Assembly (NCBI RefSeq): GCF_001553685.1
Contig: NZ_CP014264.1
Location: 938,001-1,002,000 of the forward strand
Origin: Streptococcus sp. oral taxon 431
GTDB lineage: Bacteria; Bacillota; Bacilli; Lactobacillales; Streptococcaceae
DNA length: 64,000 nt
Reading direction: 5' to 3'
Shown: positions 52,810-61,062 of the stretch, piece after piece
How the letters are laid out: every line of letters begins with the position of its first letter
Position numbering within the stretch: position 1 is the stretch's first letter
The notes under the pieces: generated by a model
What the model was told of the DNA's origin: nothing
Databases searched by the model: none
The model's input: only the letters and a program-made list of their open reading frames with translations
Program-made: the position numbers and the translations under genes

Positions 52810-53649
52810 TTGAAAAATTTATTTGCTAACTTAAATTCTTCAATTTCACAACAAATGGTTAACTTGGCAGACCAAGTAACATATAGAAGGCCATCAGCTA
52901 ACAGAACCTTTGACCAGATTTTTATGCATGGTGGTGATATGATACAACAAACAATGCTAATGCATAGTTTTTTAAGTGATAAAGATGTGCTATTTCTTGG
53001 TGATGGTGATGGAATGAGCATGATGTTTGGGTTGTTTGCAACACAAGGACTTACCTCTAAACCTAAGAGCCTCACTGTTCTTGACTTTGATGAGAGAATG
53101 GTCAATAACATTGATAAATTTTCTAAAGATTTCGAGTTTTCAGTTCCAGTGAAAGCTTCCATTTATAATGTCATTGATAAAGTTGATCCAGATCTAAAAC
53201 AAAAATTTGACTTTTTCTATATAAATCCACCTTATGGTTCTAAAAATAAAGGGTTAAGTACGATTGCTTGGTTACATAGATGTATGGAGTTATGTAAACA
53301 AGAGTCGTCTGGATGTTTGGTTATACCCTATGATGAGAATGTTTTATGGACTGTTGAAGCTATGAGAAATATTCAAGATTTTTTAATCAAAAGTGGTTTT
53401 GTAATTCGTGATATGGTTACGGGTATGCACAGTTATCACTTGCCTGAAGCACCAGGATTAACTTCAGCAACATTAATTGTTGATAGGGTTGAAAACACTT
53501 CATCTGAATTTGAAGGTCATATTCTTCCTAAAGAGTACGTAATAAATCTTTATGGTAAGGAGCGCGAAATTCCTAAAAATATAAGCGACGATGGAACTAT
53601 TTATGGTTATCCAAATTATGATTGGATTTATGGAACAAAGTTTTGGTAA
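52810..53649 (+). CDS. Methyltransferase-fold protein resembling branched-polyamine synthase BpsA (DUF43), cluster gene 5
   Basis: The 279-residue protein has the SAM-binding fold: DVLFLGDGDGMSMMFGL (about 60-76), SLTVLDFDERMV (about 90-101) and the active-site motif INPPYGSKNKG (about 138-148). GDGDG and NPPYG stand where BpsA-type aminopropyltransferases have GDDD and DPPY. The C-terminal HSYHLPEAPGLTSATLIVDR is distinctive. The likely reaction is transfer of an aminopropyl, aminocarboxypropyl or methyl group from SAM or decarboxylated SAM. The start is TTG 52810 behind AGGAG; an ATG-TTT-TGA minigene lies across it. Confidence 0.7.
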   Translation: MKNLFANLNSSISQQMVNLADQVTYRRPSANRTFDQIFMHGGDMIQQTMLMHSFLSDKDVLFLGDGDGMSMMFGLFATQGLTSKPKSLTVLDFDERMVNNIDKFSKDFEFSVPVKASIYNVIDKVDPDLKQKFDFFYINPPYGSKNKGLSTIAWLHRCMELCKQESSGCLVIPYDENVLWTVEAMRNIQDFLIKSGFVIRDMVTGMHSYHLPEAPGLTSATLIVDRVENTSSEFEGHILPKEYVINLYGKEREIPKNISDDGTIYGYPNYDWIYGTKFW

Positions 53650-53673
53650 TGTTAAAATTAGAAAGGAAGCTTA

Positions 53674-54903
53674 ATGAAAACATCAATATTTATTTTATTG
53701 GGTTTAAATAATTTTTTAGATTTTATCATAAAAGAAGCCCAGAATGTAGATCAAATACATATTATAACACCTGTAGGGAGTCTAGAATACACAGAGGACT
53801 ACTTGGAAAATTTACTTACAGTTGAAACTGAAGTCACTATTTCAACCAATGTAAAAATAAAAAAACTAGAAGAATTAATCAGTTGTATCGGTTCAAAAGC
53901 CACTATTGAGCATATTTTTGCTTTTGAAGAATACTGCTTATTAAGTGCCGCATATTTACGGCAACATTTCAAAATTGATGGAAAAAAGCCAGAGGATGTT
54001 ATCACTTTTAGAGATAAGAAGCTCATGATTGATGTGCTTGAAAATAGTGGTATAAACTCTGTTAAAATTCCATATACAGAGGACTATATAGATTATAGTC
54101 AGGTTGTGAGACTGCTAAAAAAATTTAAAAAAGTTATAGCGAAAAGAAAGGATGGTATGGGCTCCAAAGATATGGCAATTTTTACAAGTGATTTGTCTGA
54201 TTTAGAGGTGAAAGAACTTACAGAAAATATACGTAAAGATAAAAGCTATATAATTCAGGAATTTATAGAAGGTCAAGTGTTTCACTATGATACATTTGTT
54301 ATTAATAAGACCCCAATAATTAATAACTTGATGATGTATCAAGAAAATCAATTTGAGTTTAAATCAAATAAATCTTTATCTGCAGTGTCAGTTAGTGATA
54401 GTCAACTTAGAGATAAACTTATAGATGCGGCTCATGAAGTTATAGCGTGCTATGGGATGGACAAAGTGACACTCCACTTAGAGCTTATAAATTCAGTCAA
54501 TGGTATCTATTTTTGTGAGATTGGGGTCAGGCCGGGAGGGGCGGGAGTTGTCCCAGTCATTGAATCGTTATTTGGAACAAATCTTTTTGAAGTTGAGTAT
54601 AACCTCCAATCAAATCATGAGGAACTAATTCCTAATGAAATAATTAGTCAAGTCAACCAGGGAGGATGGACTATAGTTTATCCTAAAAAGGGTAAAGTGA
54701 CATTTGTGTCTGATGTTGATGAAATTTTAAAATTGGATGGAGTAAAATCAGCTGATGTATATATTAAAGCCGGGGACTCTTTAGGGCTTGGGAAACACTG
54801 TGCCACTAAAGTATTTCAATCTGTATATACTGCAGAAAATATTGATGATGTCCTTTCTTTAAAAGATAAAATACTAAATGAATTTAAATTTGAAACAGAA
54901 TAA
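53674..54903 (+). CDS. Second ATP-grasp ligase, cluster gene 6
   Basis: The 409-residue protein has an N-terminal preATP-grasp region, then KKVIAKRKDGMGSKDMAIF (about 150-169), YIIQEFIEGQVFHYDTFVI (about 193-211) and the catalytic end LHLELINSVNGIYFCEIGVRPGGAGVVP (read at about residues 268-295). It is of the same superfamily as gene 3 but only distantly similar, so the two probably catalyse different amide bonds. Spacing to neighbours is short (24 and 7 bases). Confidence 0.9.
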   Translation: MKTSIFILLGLNNFLDFIIKEAQNVDQIHIITPVGSLEYTEDYLENLLTVETEVTISTNVKIKKLEELISCIGSKATIEHIFAFEEYCLLSAAYLRQHFKIDGKKPEDVITFRDKKLMIDVLENSGINSVKIPYTEDYIDYSQVVRLLKKFKKVIAKRKDGMGSKDMAIFTSDLSDLEVKELTENIRKDKSYIIQEFIEGQVFHYDTFVINKTPIINNLMMYQENQFEFKSNKSLSAVSVSDSQLRDKLIDAAHEVIACYGMDKVTLHLELINSVNGIYFCEIGVRPGGAGVVPVIESLFGTNLFEVEYNLQSNHEELIPNEIISQVNQGGWTIVYPKKGKVTFVSDVDEILKLDGVKSADVYIKAGDSLGLGKHCATKVFQSVYTAENIDDVLSLKDKILNEFKFETE

Positions 54904-54910
54904 GGGGATA

Positions 54911-56005
54911 ATGATGGATGCTACGTATTTTCCACTTTTAGGAATGAACTATATTTTAAATGATACTACACAGATTGTTGACTTAAAGATGGATGGAGTT
55001 AATAAGGTCAATATACTTTTGTGTGCGCAACCAAATAGTTACCCTCATTTTGGTACTTTAATTAACTTTATATTTGGATTTGCATATGCAGATATTTTAA
55101 GAAAAAAATATAGGGTAGAAGTTGAAGTAACATTGGATCTCTTAGAACATGCTAAAGGAGAAAAAGTAGTTCATGAGGAAAGTGTATATTTCAAGCCCTT
55201 AAACCATACGTATAGTAAGGATAGTAAGTTAAGTGATTATGAATTCTATCGTGTGTTTTTTGAAGAATTGTTGTCAGAATTAAGTGAACTCTCTGGTGTT
55301 GATTATAAAATCAGAACATTCAATGAGTTTCAAAAGGAACGTCATGCACGTCGGGCGCTGATTGATATGTATAATAATCATGATAGGATTGCCAAAATTA
55401 TTACACCAAAAGAAAATAAACTTCGTACTAGACTAGCGTGTCCCCAGTGTGGTTTGTACAGCACAAATACTAAAGATACTAAAATCACAGTTTATAAGGA
55501 TAAGTTAGAATTTAGCACAGAATGTCCAGAACATGGTTTCTGTGAATTGACATTTGATGAAACAAATGAAGTGGAAGTCAATCCCAATGTACCAATGAGA
55601 AATCTTATGAAAGGGATCTCTATCATTGAGAATGATGCCAAAAATAATACACTGAGTATTGTATTTGAAGGCTCTGATTGGGGTGGCGTATGGCCTCTGC
55701 GTGTCTATTATGAAGGATTGAAGGAAATGGGGTATAACCAGATTCCGACACTTATATATACACCACAAATTTTAGATCGTTCAGGTTCAAAACTTTCAAA
55801 ACGTAAATATGTTGGAGGAGATTCAGCATATCGTGGTATGTATGATGAGTATATTGTTAATATCTCACTGATTAAAGATGAGCTAGGAGATGATGCGATT
55901 AAAAAGTTATGGAATGTCTTTTCACCTTGGGCAAGTGATCCAAAGTATTTCTTTAGAGATTACACTGTAAATTATTTGCTAGAGGTAATGAAGGAGGAGT
56001 TTTAA
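54911..56005 (+). CDS. Class I lysyl-tRNA-synthetase-like core without anticodon-binding domain, cluster gene 7
   Basis: This 364-residue protein has the class I nucleotide-binding signatures: the HIGH-like PNSYPHFGTL (residues 41-50) and the KMSKS-like SGSKLSKRK (about 291-299). Between them lies a zinc knuckle, Cys177, Cys180, Cys205 and His208, placed as in class I LysRS. True class I LysRS is over 500 residues and ends in an anticodon-binding domain, which is absent here. Such trimmed synthetases usually activate an amino acid for a small molecule or peptide. I start at ATG 54911 (AAGGGG upstream). Confidence 0.82.
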   Translation: MMDATYFPLLGMNYILNDTTQIVDLKMDGVNKVNILLCAQPNSYPHFGTLINFIFGFAYADILRKKYRVEVEVTLDLLEHAKGEKVVHEESVYFKPLNHTYSKDSKLSDYEFYRVFFEELLSELSELSGVDYKIRTFNEFQKERHARRALIDMYNNHDRIAKIITPKENKLRTRLACPQCGLYSTNTKDTKITVYKDKLEFSTECPEHGFCELTFDETNEVEVNPNVPMRNLMKGISIIENDAKNNTLSIVFEGSDWGGVWPLRVYYEGLKEMGYNQIPTLIYTPQILDRSGSKLSKRKYVGGDSAYRGMYDEYIVNISLIKDELGDDAIKKLWNVFSPWASDPKYFFRDYTVNYLLEVMKEEF

Positions 56006-56533
56006 TTGAAGAAAATTATTCTGAGTTTTAAACCGGAGTTCTTTAGAGCCTTATTAACCCAAAAGAAACATTTTGAATATCGTTCAAGAATTCCTGAACA
56101 ACAAACGGTTGCTTACCTTTATTTATCTGCACCTGCTAAAATGATTGTAGGAAAAATGGTTATGGGGAAACGAAATGAGATTAAGTCGTTCTTAAATGAT
56201 TCTGATTTAAATAATGACTATTGTTTGAATTTAAACAATCATTATCGAGAAGGAGCCAAGTATTTTTCCGCTATTCATTCATTATCGCTTTTAGATAGCC
56301 CAGTTCTACTAGAGGAAGCTAAAAAGATGTCTCCTAATTTTTCTGCACCTCAGGGATATAGTTATATAAAAAATTATCAAGAACTTCATGAGTACCTTGA
56401 AAAAGCTGATTATTCATTGTTTGAAATAAATCCGAATGAGAGTCTGGAGTTTCTCGGTTTATTTACTAGAGATATAGTTAACAAATTCAGTCAAGAAATT
56501 GAAACTCCCAGTTTTTTAGAAAAATTTATATAG
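56006..56533 (+). CDS. ASCH/PUA-like domain protein, cluster gene 8
   Basis: The 175-residue protein begins KKIILSFKPEFFRALLTQKKHFEYRS and continues VAYLYLSAPAKMIVGKMVMG. This is the pattern of ASCH (PUA-like) domains, which bind RNA or nucleotides (IxxGxKxxEyR followed by a strand with SAPxxxIxG). It starts with TTG directly after the synthetase-like gene, behind AAGGAGG. An RNA-binding partner next to a tRNA-synthetase-like enzyme may mean that tRNA is a substrate or a regulator (inference). A terminator follows. Confidence 0.72.
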   Translation: MKKIILSFKPEFFRALLTQKKHFEYRSRIPEQQTVAYLYLSAPAKMIVGKMVMGKRNEIKSFLNDSDLNNDYCLNLNNHYREGAKYFSAIHSLSLLDSPVLLEEAKKMSPNFSAPQGYSYIKNYQELHEYLEKADYSLFEINPNESLEFLGLFTRDIVNKFSQEIETPSFLEKFI

Positions 56534-56551
56534 ATTTAAAGAGACCGAAAC

Positions 56552-56590
56552 AGACCTTGTCAGATACATACAGACTGGCAAGGTCTTTTA
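56552..56590 (+). terminator. Terminator of the biosynthetic operon
   Basis: AGACCTTGTCAG pairs with CTGGCAAGGTCT (one mismatch) and is followed by TTTAGG. It closes the cluster. Confidence 0.75.
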
Positions 56591-56713
56591 GGTTCGAATA
56601 TTTTTAATAAATCAAATATGTGAAACTTTTTACCTTACTTACTTTGTTCACTCCCTATAAAAATTCACTAATACAGTGAAGGCTATTGAAGTCATTTTAT
56701 TCGGAGCAACAAG

Positions 56714-57124
56714 ATGGAAAAAGATTATTACATTTTAGTAAATGGTAAGAAAGTTGAAGTATCAGAGGAAGTCTATAAGGCTTATTGGCAGTTAACAAAT
56801 CGTGAGAATTATTTGAAACGTTTAGATGCAAAATATAATGTATTGCCGTTTTCAAGTTTTGGAGATTATGAATATGACATCCTTGATAAACTAGCAGACA
56901 AGTCCATAGATATTGAGAAAATTGTTGAGACTAGGGAGCTGTTGAAACTTCTTGAATTAGCTTTGTCAAAGTTAAATGATGAAGAGTATGCCCTAATTTC
57001 GGATTTATATTTTAAAGAGCTATCCATTAGAGCGTTAGCAGAGAAAAAACATATTCCTCCAAGTAGTCTGGCCTACCTGAGAGACAAGATTTTGAAAAAA
57101 CTTAGAAAATTTTTTGAACAGTAA
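56714..57124 (+). CDS. Sigma-70 region 4-like ICE regulator
   Basis: The 136-residue protein has a C-terminal helix-turn-helix of sigma region 4 (SKLNDEEYALISDLYFKELSIRALAEKKHIPPSSL, about residues 83-117). An N-terminal helical region precedes it. Proteins of this type lie near the int-xis end of Tn916-like and ICESa2603-like elements and are thought to control excision or transfer genes. It is followed by the second structured leader. Confidence 0.78.
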   Translation: MEKDYYILVNGKKVEVSEEVYKAYWQLTNRENYLKRLDAKYNVLPFSSFGDYEYDILDKLADKSIDIEKIVETRELLKLLELALSKLNDEEYALISDLYFKELSIRALAEKKHIPPSSLAYLRDKILKKLRKFFEQ

Positions 57125-57167
57125 GGCATATTTTTCACTTAAAGAGTAAGAGACAAAAATGCCTATT

Positions 57168-57400
57168 GTTCATTGAAAATTGAATAGACCACGGTGGGAC
57201 TTTCCTAGTTTGCCGAGCAATCTCACAAGACGCCAAGACCGTAAGCGAGCGATAAATCTTGATGAGACAATAGACCGACACTCTATGCCAAGACACATTC
57301 TAGGGACAATGATACTTCTAAACGTTGTTGCTTCTCAATCGTTAATAGAGGAGAGATGAGATTTCTATGTTGTGCGTCAGCACACCTGCCAATGTCGTAA
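57168..57400 (+). ncRNA. Second structured leader RNA (candidate)
   Basis: The gene-free stretch 57125-57433 opens with GTTCATTGAAAATTGAAT (57168-57185), the near-copy of the motif at 7363-7380. It contains further complementary parts such as TGTGC/GCACA near 57376. As at 7363, it precedes a small ICE gene with a good ribosome binding site. I infer a shared leader or antitermination mechanism. Confidence 0.5.
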
Positions 57401-57433
57401 AACTATAGTTTGATTTTAACTAGGAGAAATTTT

Positions 57434-57598
57434 ATGGAGGCAATAATTGATTATTGTTTATTTTGTAGTATGTTAAATAGACTTTTAAGTCTAAAATTAA
57501 TAACAAATGACGAATATCGTTTACTTTCAGAGATGTTACACAAAAAAATTAAAAATAGTACAAATGTTAGTACTAAACTGGCTGACAAATTGATATAA
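57434..57598 (+). CDS. Small ICE protein near the excision genes
   Basis: This 54-residue protein reads MEAIIDYCLFCSMLNRLLSL..., with a start at 57434 behind AGGAG. The later part LKLITNDEYRLLSEMLHKK looks like the SHOCT-like or small helical proteins that accompany excisionase genes in Tn916-type elements. The function is unknown; regulation of excision is a guess from position. Confidence 0.6.
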   Translation: MEAIIDYCLFCSMLNRLLSLKLITNDEYRLLSEMLHKKIKNSTNVSTKLADKLI

Positions 57599-57782
57599 GA
57601 GCGATTTTTAAACCATCAATAAAATAGAGCGATACTTTATATGCCATGATACGAATGATATACAATGATACTTCTGACCGTTCAGACTGCCACCGTAAAA
57701 GAGCAGCAAGTGAAATTCTTATGATGACTTCATCAGTCATGCCATGGATGTGAAAAAATCTAAGAAAGGAAGTAGTAAAATC

Positions 57783-58052
57783 ATGGAAACAGTAAACTAT
57801 AAAGATTTAGTTGCGATTGGTTTTCCAGAGCACACATCAAGAAATATTATTAGACAAGCAAAAAAGATTGCTGTAAAAAAGTTTGAAGAAGCTAGAAAAA
57901 ATGATAAGAATGCGGTACAATTAGGATGTTCACCTTTCGATAATAAAAGGTTAGGCATTGCTCCTAAAAATATTGTAGAAAATTTAATTGGTATTTCTTT
58001 TTCAGATATAGAAGGTGAGAAAAATGGTTATATCAAAGACAAAGAAATATAA
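57783..58052 (+). CDS. xis: Excisionase-like protein (DUF3173)
   Basis: The 89-residue protein starts at METVNYKDLVAIGFPEHTS behind AAAGGAAG. It has the DUF3173 pattern, a small winged-helix-like DNA-binding protein (SRNIIRQAKKIAVKKFEEA, then NKRLGIAPKNIVENLI). DUF3173 proteins sit directly before the integrase in ICESa2603-type elements and act as excisionases. Its end overlaps the integrase start by 29 bases. The upstream gap (57599-57782) holds no other gene. Confidence 0.82.
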   Translation: METVNYKDLVAIGFPEHTSRNIIRQAKKIAVKKFEEARKNDKNAVQLGCSPFDNKRLGIAPKNIVENLIGISFSDIEGEKNGYIKDKEI

Positions 58053-59211
58053 AGGTGTATACAAAGATTCAAAAGGAAAAATTTATTTTCAAATTGAATT
58101 AGGAGTTGATCCAATAACTGGGAAAAGAATCCAAAAGAAAGGAAGGAAAAATCAACAAGGACTACCGTTTAATTCTTTTAAGGAAGCATATGAAGAGATA
58201 CTTCGTTTAAAACATGAATTTGTGAACTCTACTACTAATAATAGTTTTCTAACTTTTAGAGAGTTTATGGAAGAGATTTATTTAAAATATTATCAACAAA
58301 AAGTTCAATTTGTAACTTATCAGACCGCTTTACCACATCATCAATTATTTATTAAGCAATTTGGTAGTAAAAAATTATCAGATATTAGTACTATTGACTG
58401 TGAAAGATTTCGCTTAGCTATTATAGACAAGTATTCTAGTAACTATGCTAAAAATATGTGGTCTAGATTTAAAGCATGTCTGGGCTATGCAGAAAGATTG
58501 GGTTATATTGATAGAGTTCCTTTTAAAGGATTAGATAATCCTAGAGGAAAACACCCTGATACAAAATTTTGGACATTTGATGAATTTAAGAAGGTAATAA
58601 ACTCTTTTGATATTAGTGAGTATGAGGGACTCCATAATTACATGACGATCTGGTTATATTTTATGACTGGTTTAAGAGTTAGTGAGGGTATTGCTCTTAA
58701 ATGGGAAGATATTGATTTTGAACGTAAATGGATTCATGTTCATTCGACAATTGAGAAAGACAAAAACGGTGTATGGTATGCTAAACAACAAACAAAGACA
58801 GTAGCAGGGAATCGTAAAATTGATTTAGATGATTTTACGATTACAATACTTAGAAAATGGCGAGAAGTTCAAATCAAGAATGATGAAAAAGATTATGTAA
58901 TATCACGTTTTGGTGCCCCCTTGTGTAAGTCTACAATTTCTAGGATAATAAAAAGGCATGCTAAGATTACTGGTGTACCAGAAATTACGGGGAAAGGATT
59001 AAGACATAGTCATGCATCTTATCTTATAAATGTGTTACATAAGGATACTTTATATGTTTCATATCGATTAGGACACGCTGATAAGTCAACTACGTTGAAT
59101 ACATATAGTCATTGGTATTATTCAGGTGATTCAACAATTTCAGAAGAGATTACAAACAGTTTAGATAATCTTGGATTATCAATTTACCTACCAAATTCCT
59201 GCCAGAGTTGA
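58024..59211 (+). CDS. int: ICE tyrosine integrase
   Basis: The 395-residue recombinase has an N-terminal arm-binding domain (SKTKKYKGVYKDSKGKIYFQ), a core-binding SAM-like domain (about 80-170) and the catalytic domain. In the catalytic domain the first Arg lies in MTGLRVSEGIALKWEDI (about 218) and the second Arg is Arg327 in KGLRHSHASYLI. The HxxR-type motif continues in RLGHADKSTTLNTYSHWYY with the nucleophile Tyr. The usual HxLRH reads KGLRH. The start at 58024 follows AAGGTGAG. It recombines the 15-bp site at rplL; attR lies 51 bases past its stop. Confidence 0.93.
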   Translation: MVISKTKKYKGVYKDSKGKIYFQIELGVDPITGKRIQKKGRKNQQGLPFNSFKEAYEEILRLKHEFVNSTTNNSFLTFREFMEEIYLKYYQQKVQFVTYQTALPHHQLFIKQFGSKKLSDISTIDCERFRLAIIDKYSSNYAKNMWSRFKACLGYAERLGYIDRVPFKGLDNPRGKHPDTKFWTFDEFKKVINSFDISEYEGLHNYMTIWLYFMTGLRVSEGIALKWEDIDFERKWIHVHSTIEKDKNGVWYAKQQTKTVAGNRKIDLDDFTITILRKWREVQIKNDEKDYVISRFGAPLCKSTISRIIKRHAKITGVPEITGKGLRHSHASYLINVLHKDTLYVSYRLGHADKSTTLNTYSHWYYSGDSTISEEITNSLDNLGLSIYLPNSCQS

Positions 59212-59262
59212 AAATTGAGGAATTAACCCACTAATACTGGGAGAAAATAGGATTTGCAAATT

Positions 59263-59277
59263 GTTACTCTTAAATAA
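59263..59277. repeat. attR: 15-bp attachment repeat
   Basis: GTTACTCTTAAATAA is an exact match to 2941-2955 at the end of rplL, 51 bases after the integrase stop. Past it lie the original downstream sequences of rplL. Confidence 0.93.
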
Positions 59278-59312
59278 TAGAGCAACTACATTTGTAGCTT
59301 AAAAACATGATT

Positions 59313-59347
59313 AAACCGTTATTCTTAGGAGTAGCGGTTTTTCTTTT
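59313..59347 (+). terminator. Original rplL terminator, now displaced
   Basis: AAACCGTTATTC and GAGTAGCGGTTT form a stem followed by TTCTTTTTG. Because attR precedes it by 35 bases, it would follow rplL directly in an empty site. The gene-free stretch 59212-59671 holds attR, this terminator and the T-box leader. Confidence 0.7.
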
Positions 59348-59439
59348 TGTTCAAAAAGGGGCACAAATTGGGGCTGTTAAATTTTGGCTAAGAAATATAT
59401 AGGACTAGTGATAAAATAATTTTACTTTTTTATTCCTTT

Positions 59440-59640
59440 TTGATATAATAGACGACAAGAAAGAATATCTTATCAGTAAATCCCAAGCGAGCCTGAGATA
59501 GTGAGAGTCAGGTGGTTGAGAGATGAGTGTGGCGCTTTTGGTAAATTTTAAAAAATAATGAAGTAATAAATTAGGGTGGAACCGCGTTTCTGACGCCCCT
59601 AGTCGCAAGGCTTGGGTGTTGAAATTCGGTTCTTTTTGAA
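59440..59640 (+). ncRNA. Glycine T-box leader
   Basis: The leader has the T-box sequence AGGGTGGAACCGCG at 59573-59586, preceded by a long stem I region with AGCGAGCCTGAGATAGTGAGAG-type elements and a GGC that could be the glycine specifier. It is followed by a terminator stem around GACGCCCCTAG/CTTGGGTGTT and a T-run near 59633. Uncharged tRNA-Gly would allow read-through into the GFA gene and glyQS. Confidence 0.85.
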
Positions 59641-59671
59641 TTCGTCTAATGCCTAAGTAGAAAGGAGCATA

Positions 59672-60043
59672 ATGCTTAAAGGATCTTGTTTATGTAAAGC
59701 AGTGACCTACACTCTAGATGAGGAATTATCGGAATTAGTTTTTTGTCATTGCTCATTTTGTCGGAAAGCAACTGCGTCTGCCTATACAGTTAATGCTAAA
59801 GTTAGCAGTGAAAAGCTAGTATTGCATGGAAAAGAAAAGCTTGTTTCCTATAGTTCTTCTCCAGGAAAACAGCGTTATTACTGCCAGAACTGTCATAGTC
59901 AAATTTTTACTGTTCAAGAAAATATACCAGAAGTCTGTGCTTTGAAATTAGGTACAATAGATGAATGCGATCAGAATTTACAAACTGTTCCTAAACGTCA
60001 TATTTTTCAGGACCCAGCCTTTTCTTGGTTGCTTGATAAATAA
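59672..60043 (+). CDS. GFA-like zinc-binding protein
   Basis: The 123-residue protein has the GFA (CENP-V/GFA) cysteine pattern: GSCLCKAVTY (residues 4-13), FCHCSFCRKATASAY (about 24-38) and YYCQNCHSQIF (about 70-80). The founding member is a glutathione-dependent formaldehyde-activating enzyme, but small relatives have no proven activity. It lies between the T-box and glyQ, so it is probably induced when tRNA-Gly is uncharged, although no link to glycine is known. Confidence 0.85.
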   Translation: MLKGSCLCKAVTYTLDEELSELVFCHCSFCRKATASAYTVNAKVSSEKLVLHGKEKLVSYSSSPGKQRYYCQNCHSQIFTVQENIPEVCALKLGTIDECDQNLQTVPKRHIFQDPAFSWLLDK

Positions 60044-60078
60044 ATCTAAGAAGATAATATAAATTAAAGGAGTAAACA

Positions 60079-60996
60079 ATGTCTAAAAAATTGACTTTCC
60101 AGGAAATCATCCTTACTTTGCAACAATACTGGAATGACCAGGGTTGTATGCTCATGCAGGCTTATGATAACGAAAAAGGTGCGGGAACCATGAGTCCTTA
60201 CACTTTCCTTCGTGCTATTGGTCCTGAGCCATGGAATGCAGCTTATGTAGAGCCATCACGTCGTCCAGCAGACGGTCGTTACGGGGAAAATCCAAACCGT
60301 CTTTACCAACACCATCAATTCCAAGTGGTTATGAAACCTTCTCCAGCAAATATTCAGGAGCTTTACCTTGAGTCTTTGGAGAAATTGGGAATCAATCCTT
60401 TGGAACACGATATTCGTTTCGTTGAAGATAACTGGGAAAACCCATCAACTGGTTCAGCTGGTCTTGGATGGGAAGTTTGGCTTGACGGTATGGAAATTAC
60501 TCAATTCACTTACTTCCAACAAGTCGGTGGCTTGGCAACTGGTCCTGTTACAGCTGAGGTTACTTATGGTTTGGAACGTTTAGCTTCTTACATTCAAGAG
60601 GTAGACTCAGTTTACGATATCGAGTGGGCTCCAGGTGTTAAATACGGAGAAATCTTCCTTCAACCTGAATACGAGCATTCAAAATACAGCTTTGAAGTTT
60701 CAGACCAAGACATGCTTCTTGAAAACTTTGAAAAATTTGAAAAAGAAGCTGGACGTGCATTAGAACTAGGTCTTGTGCACCCAGCCTACGACTATGTTTT
60801 GAAATGTTCACATACCTTCAACTTGCTTGATGCTCGTGGAGCCGTATCTGTTACAGAACGTGCCGGTTACATTGCCCGTATTCGAAACTTGGCCCGTGTT
60901 GTAGCTAAAACTTTCGTCGCCGAACGTAAGAAACTTGGCTACCCACTTCTCGACGAGGCAACACGCGCCAAACTCCTAGCAGAAGAGGAAGAATAA
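60079..60996 (+). CDS. glyQ: Glycyl-tRNA synthetase alpha subunit
   Basis: The 305-residue protein is the class II catalytic subunit of the bacterial alpha2beta2 glycyl-tRNA synthetase. Recognisable parts are [39 protein letters not shown] (motif 2 region) and [14 protein letters not shown]. It has GGAG upstream and full length, and is followed by glyS after a hairpin-rich gap. It is controlled by the T-box upstream. Confidence 0.97.
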   Translation: MSKKLTFQEIILTLQQYWNDQGCMLMQAYDNEKGAGTMSPYTFLRAIGPEPWNAAYVEPSRRPADGRYGENPNRLYQHHQFQVVMKPSPANIQELYLESLEKLGINPLEHDIRFVEDNWENPSTGSAGLGWEVWLDGMEITQFTYFQQVGGLATGPVTAEVTYGLERLASYIQEVDSVYDIEWAPGVKYGEIFLQPEYEHSKYSFEVSDQDMLLENFEKFEKEAGRALELGLVHPAYDYVLKCSHTFNLLDARGAVSVTERAGYIARIRNLARVVAKTFVAERKKLGYPLLDEATRAKLLAEEEE

Positions 60997-61062
60997 AGAG
61001 AGCGTATTAGATGGGATTGTCTGATAGAGCAATCCTACAAAAACAGTTGCCGCAGTGATAAA

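Larger units (their letters stand above)
2941..59277. mobile_element. Integrative and conjugative element, ICESa2603-like, in rplL
   Basis: The element is bounded by the 15-bp direct repeat and has a tyrosine integrase plus a DUF3173 excisionase at the right end. It also carries a RepA_N initiator, a type IV secretion set with coupling protein, and a relaxase with MobC-like helpers. Both core-gene flanks are normal, so excision would restore rplL joined to its own terminator and the glyQS region. All core conjugation functions are present, but one depends on group II intron splicing. Cargo includes a bacteriocin, toxin-antitoxin pairs, a possible anticodon nuclease and an Rgg/SHP-controlled biosynthetic cluster. 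Confidence 0.93.

Noticed and set aside
2941..59277. Antibiotic resistance genes in the ICE
   Set aside because: I looked for tet, erm, mef, cat and aph type genes and recognised none. The ABC proteins at 47559-51011 have membrane domains and lie in the biosynthetic operon, so they are not ABC-F ribosome protection proteins.
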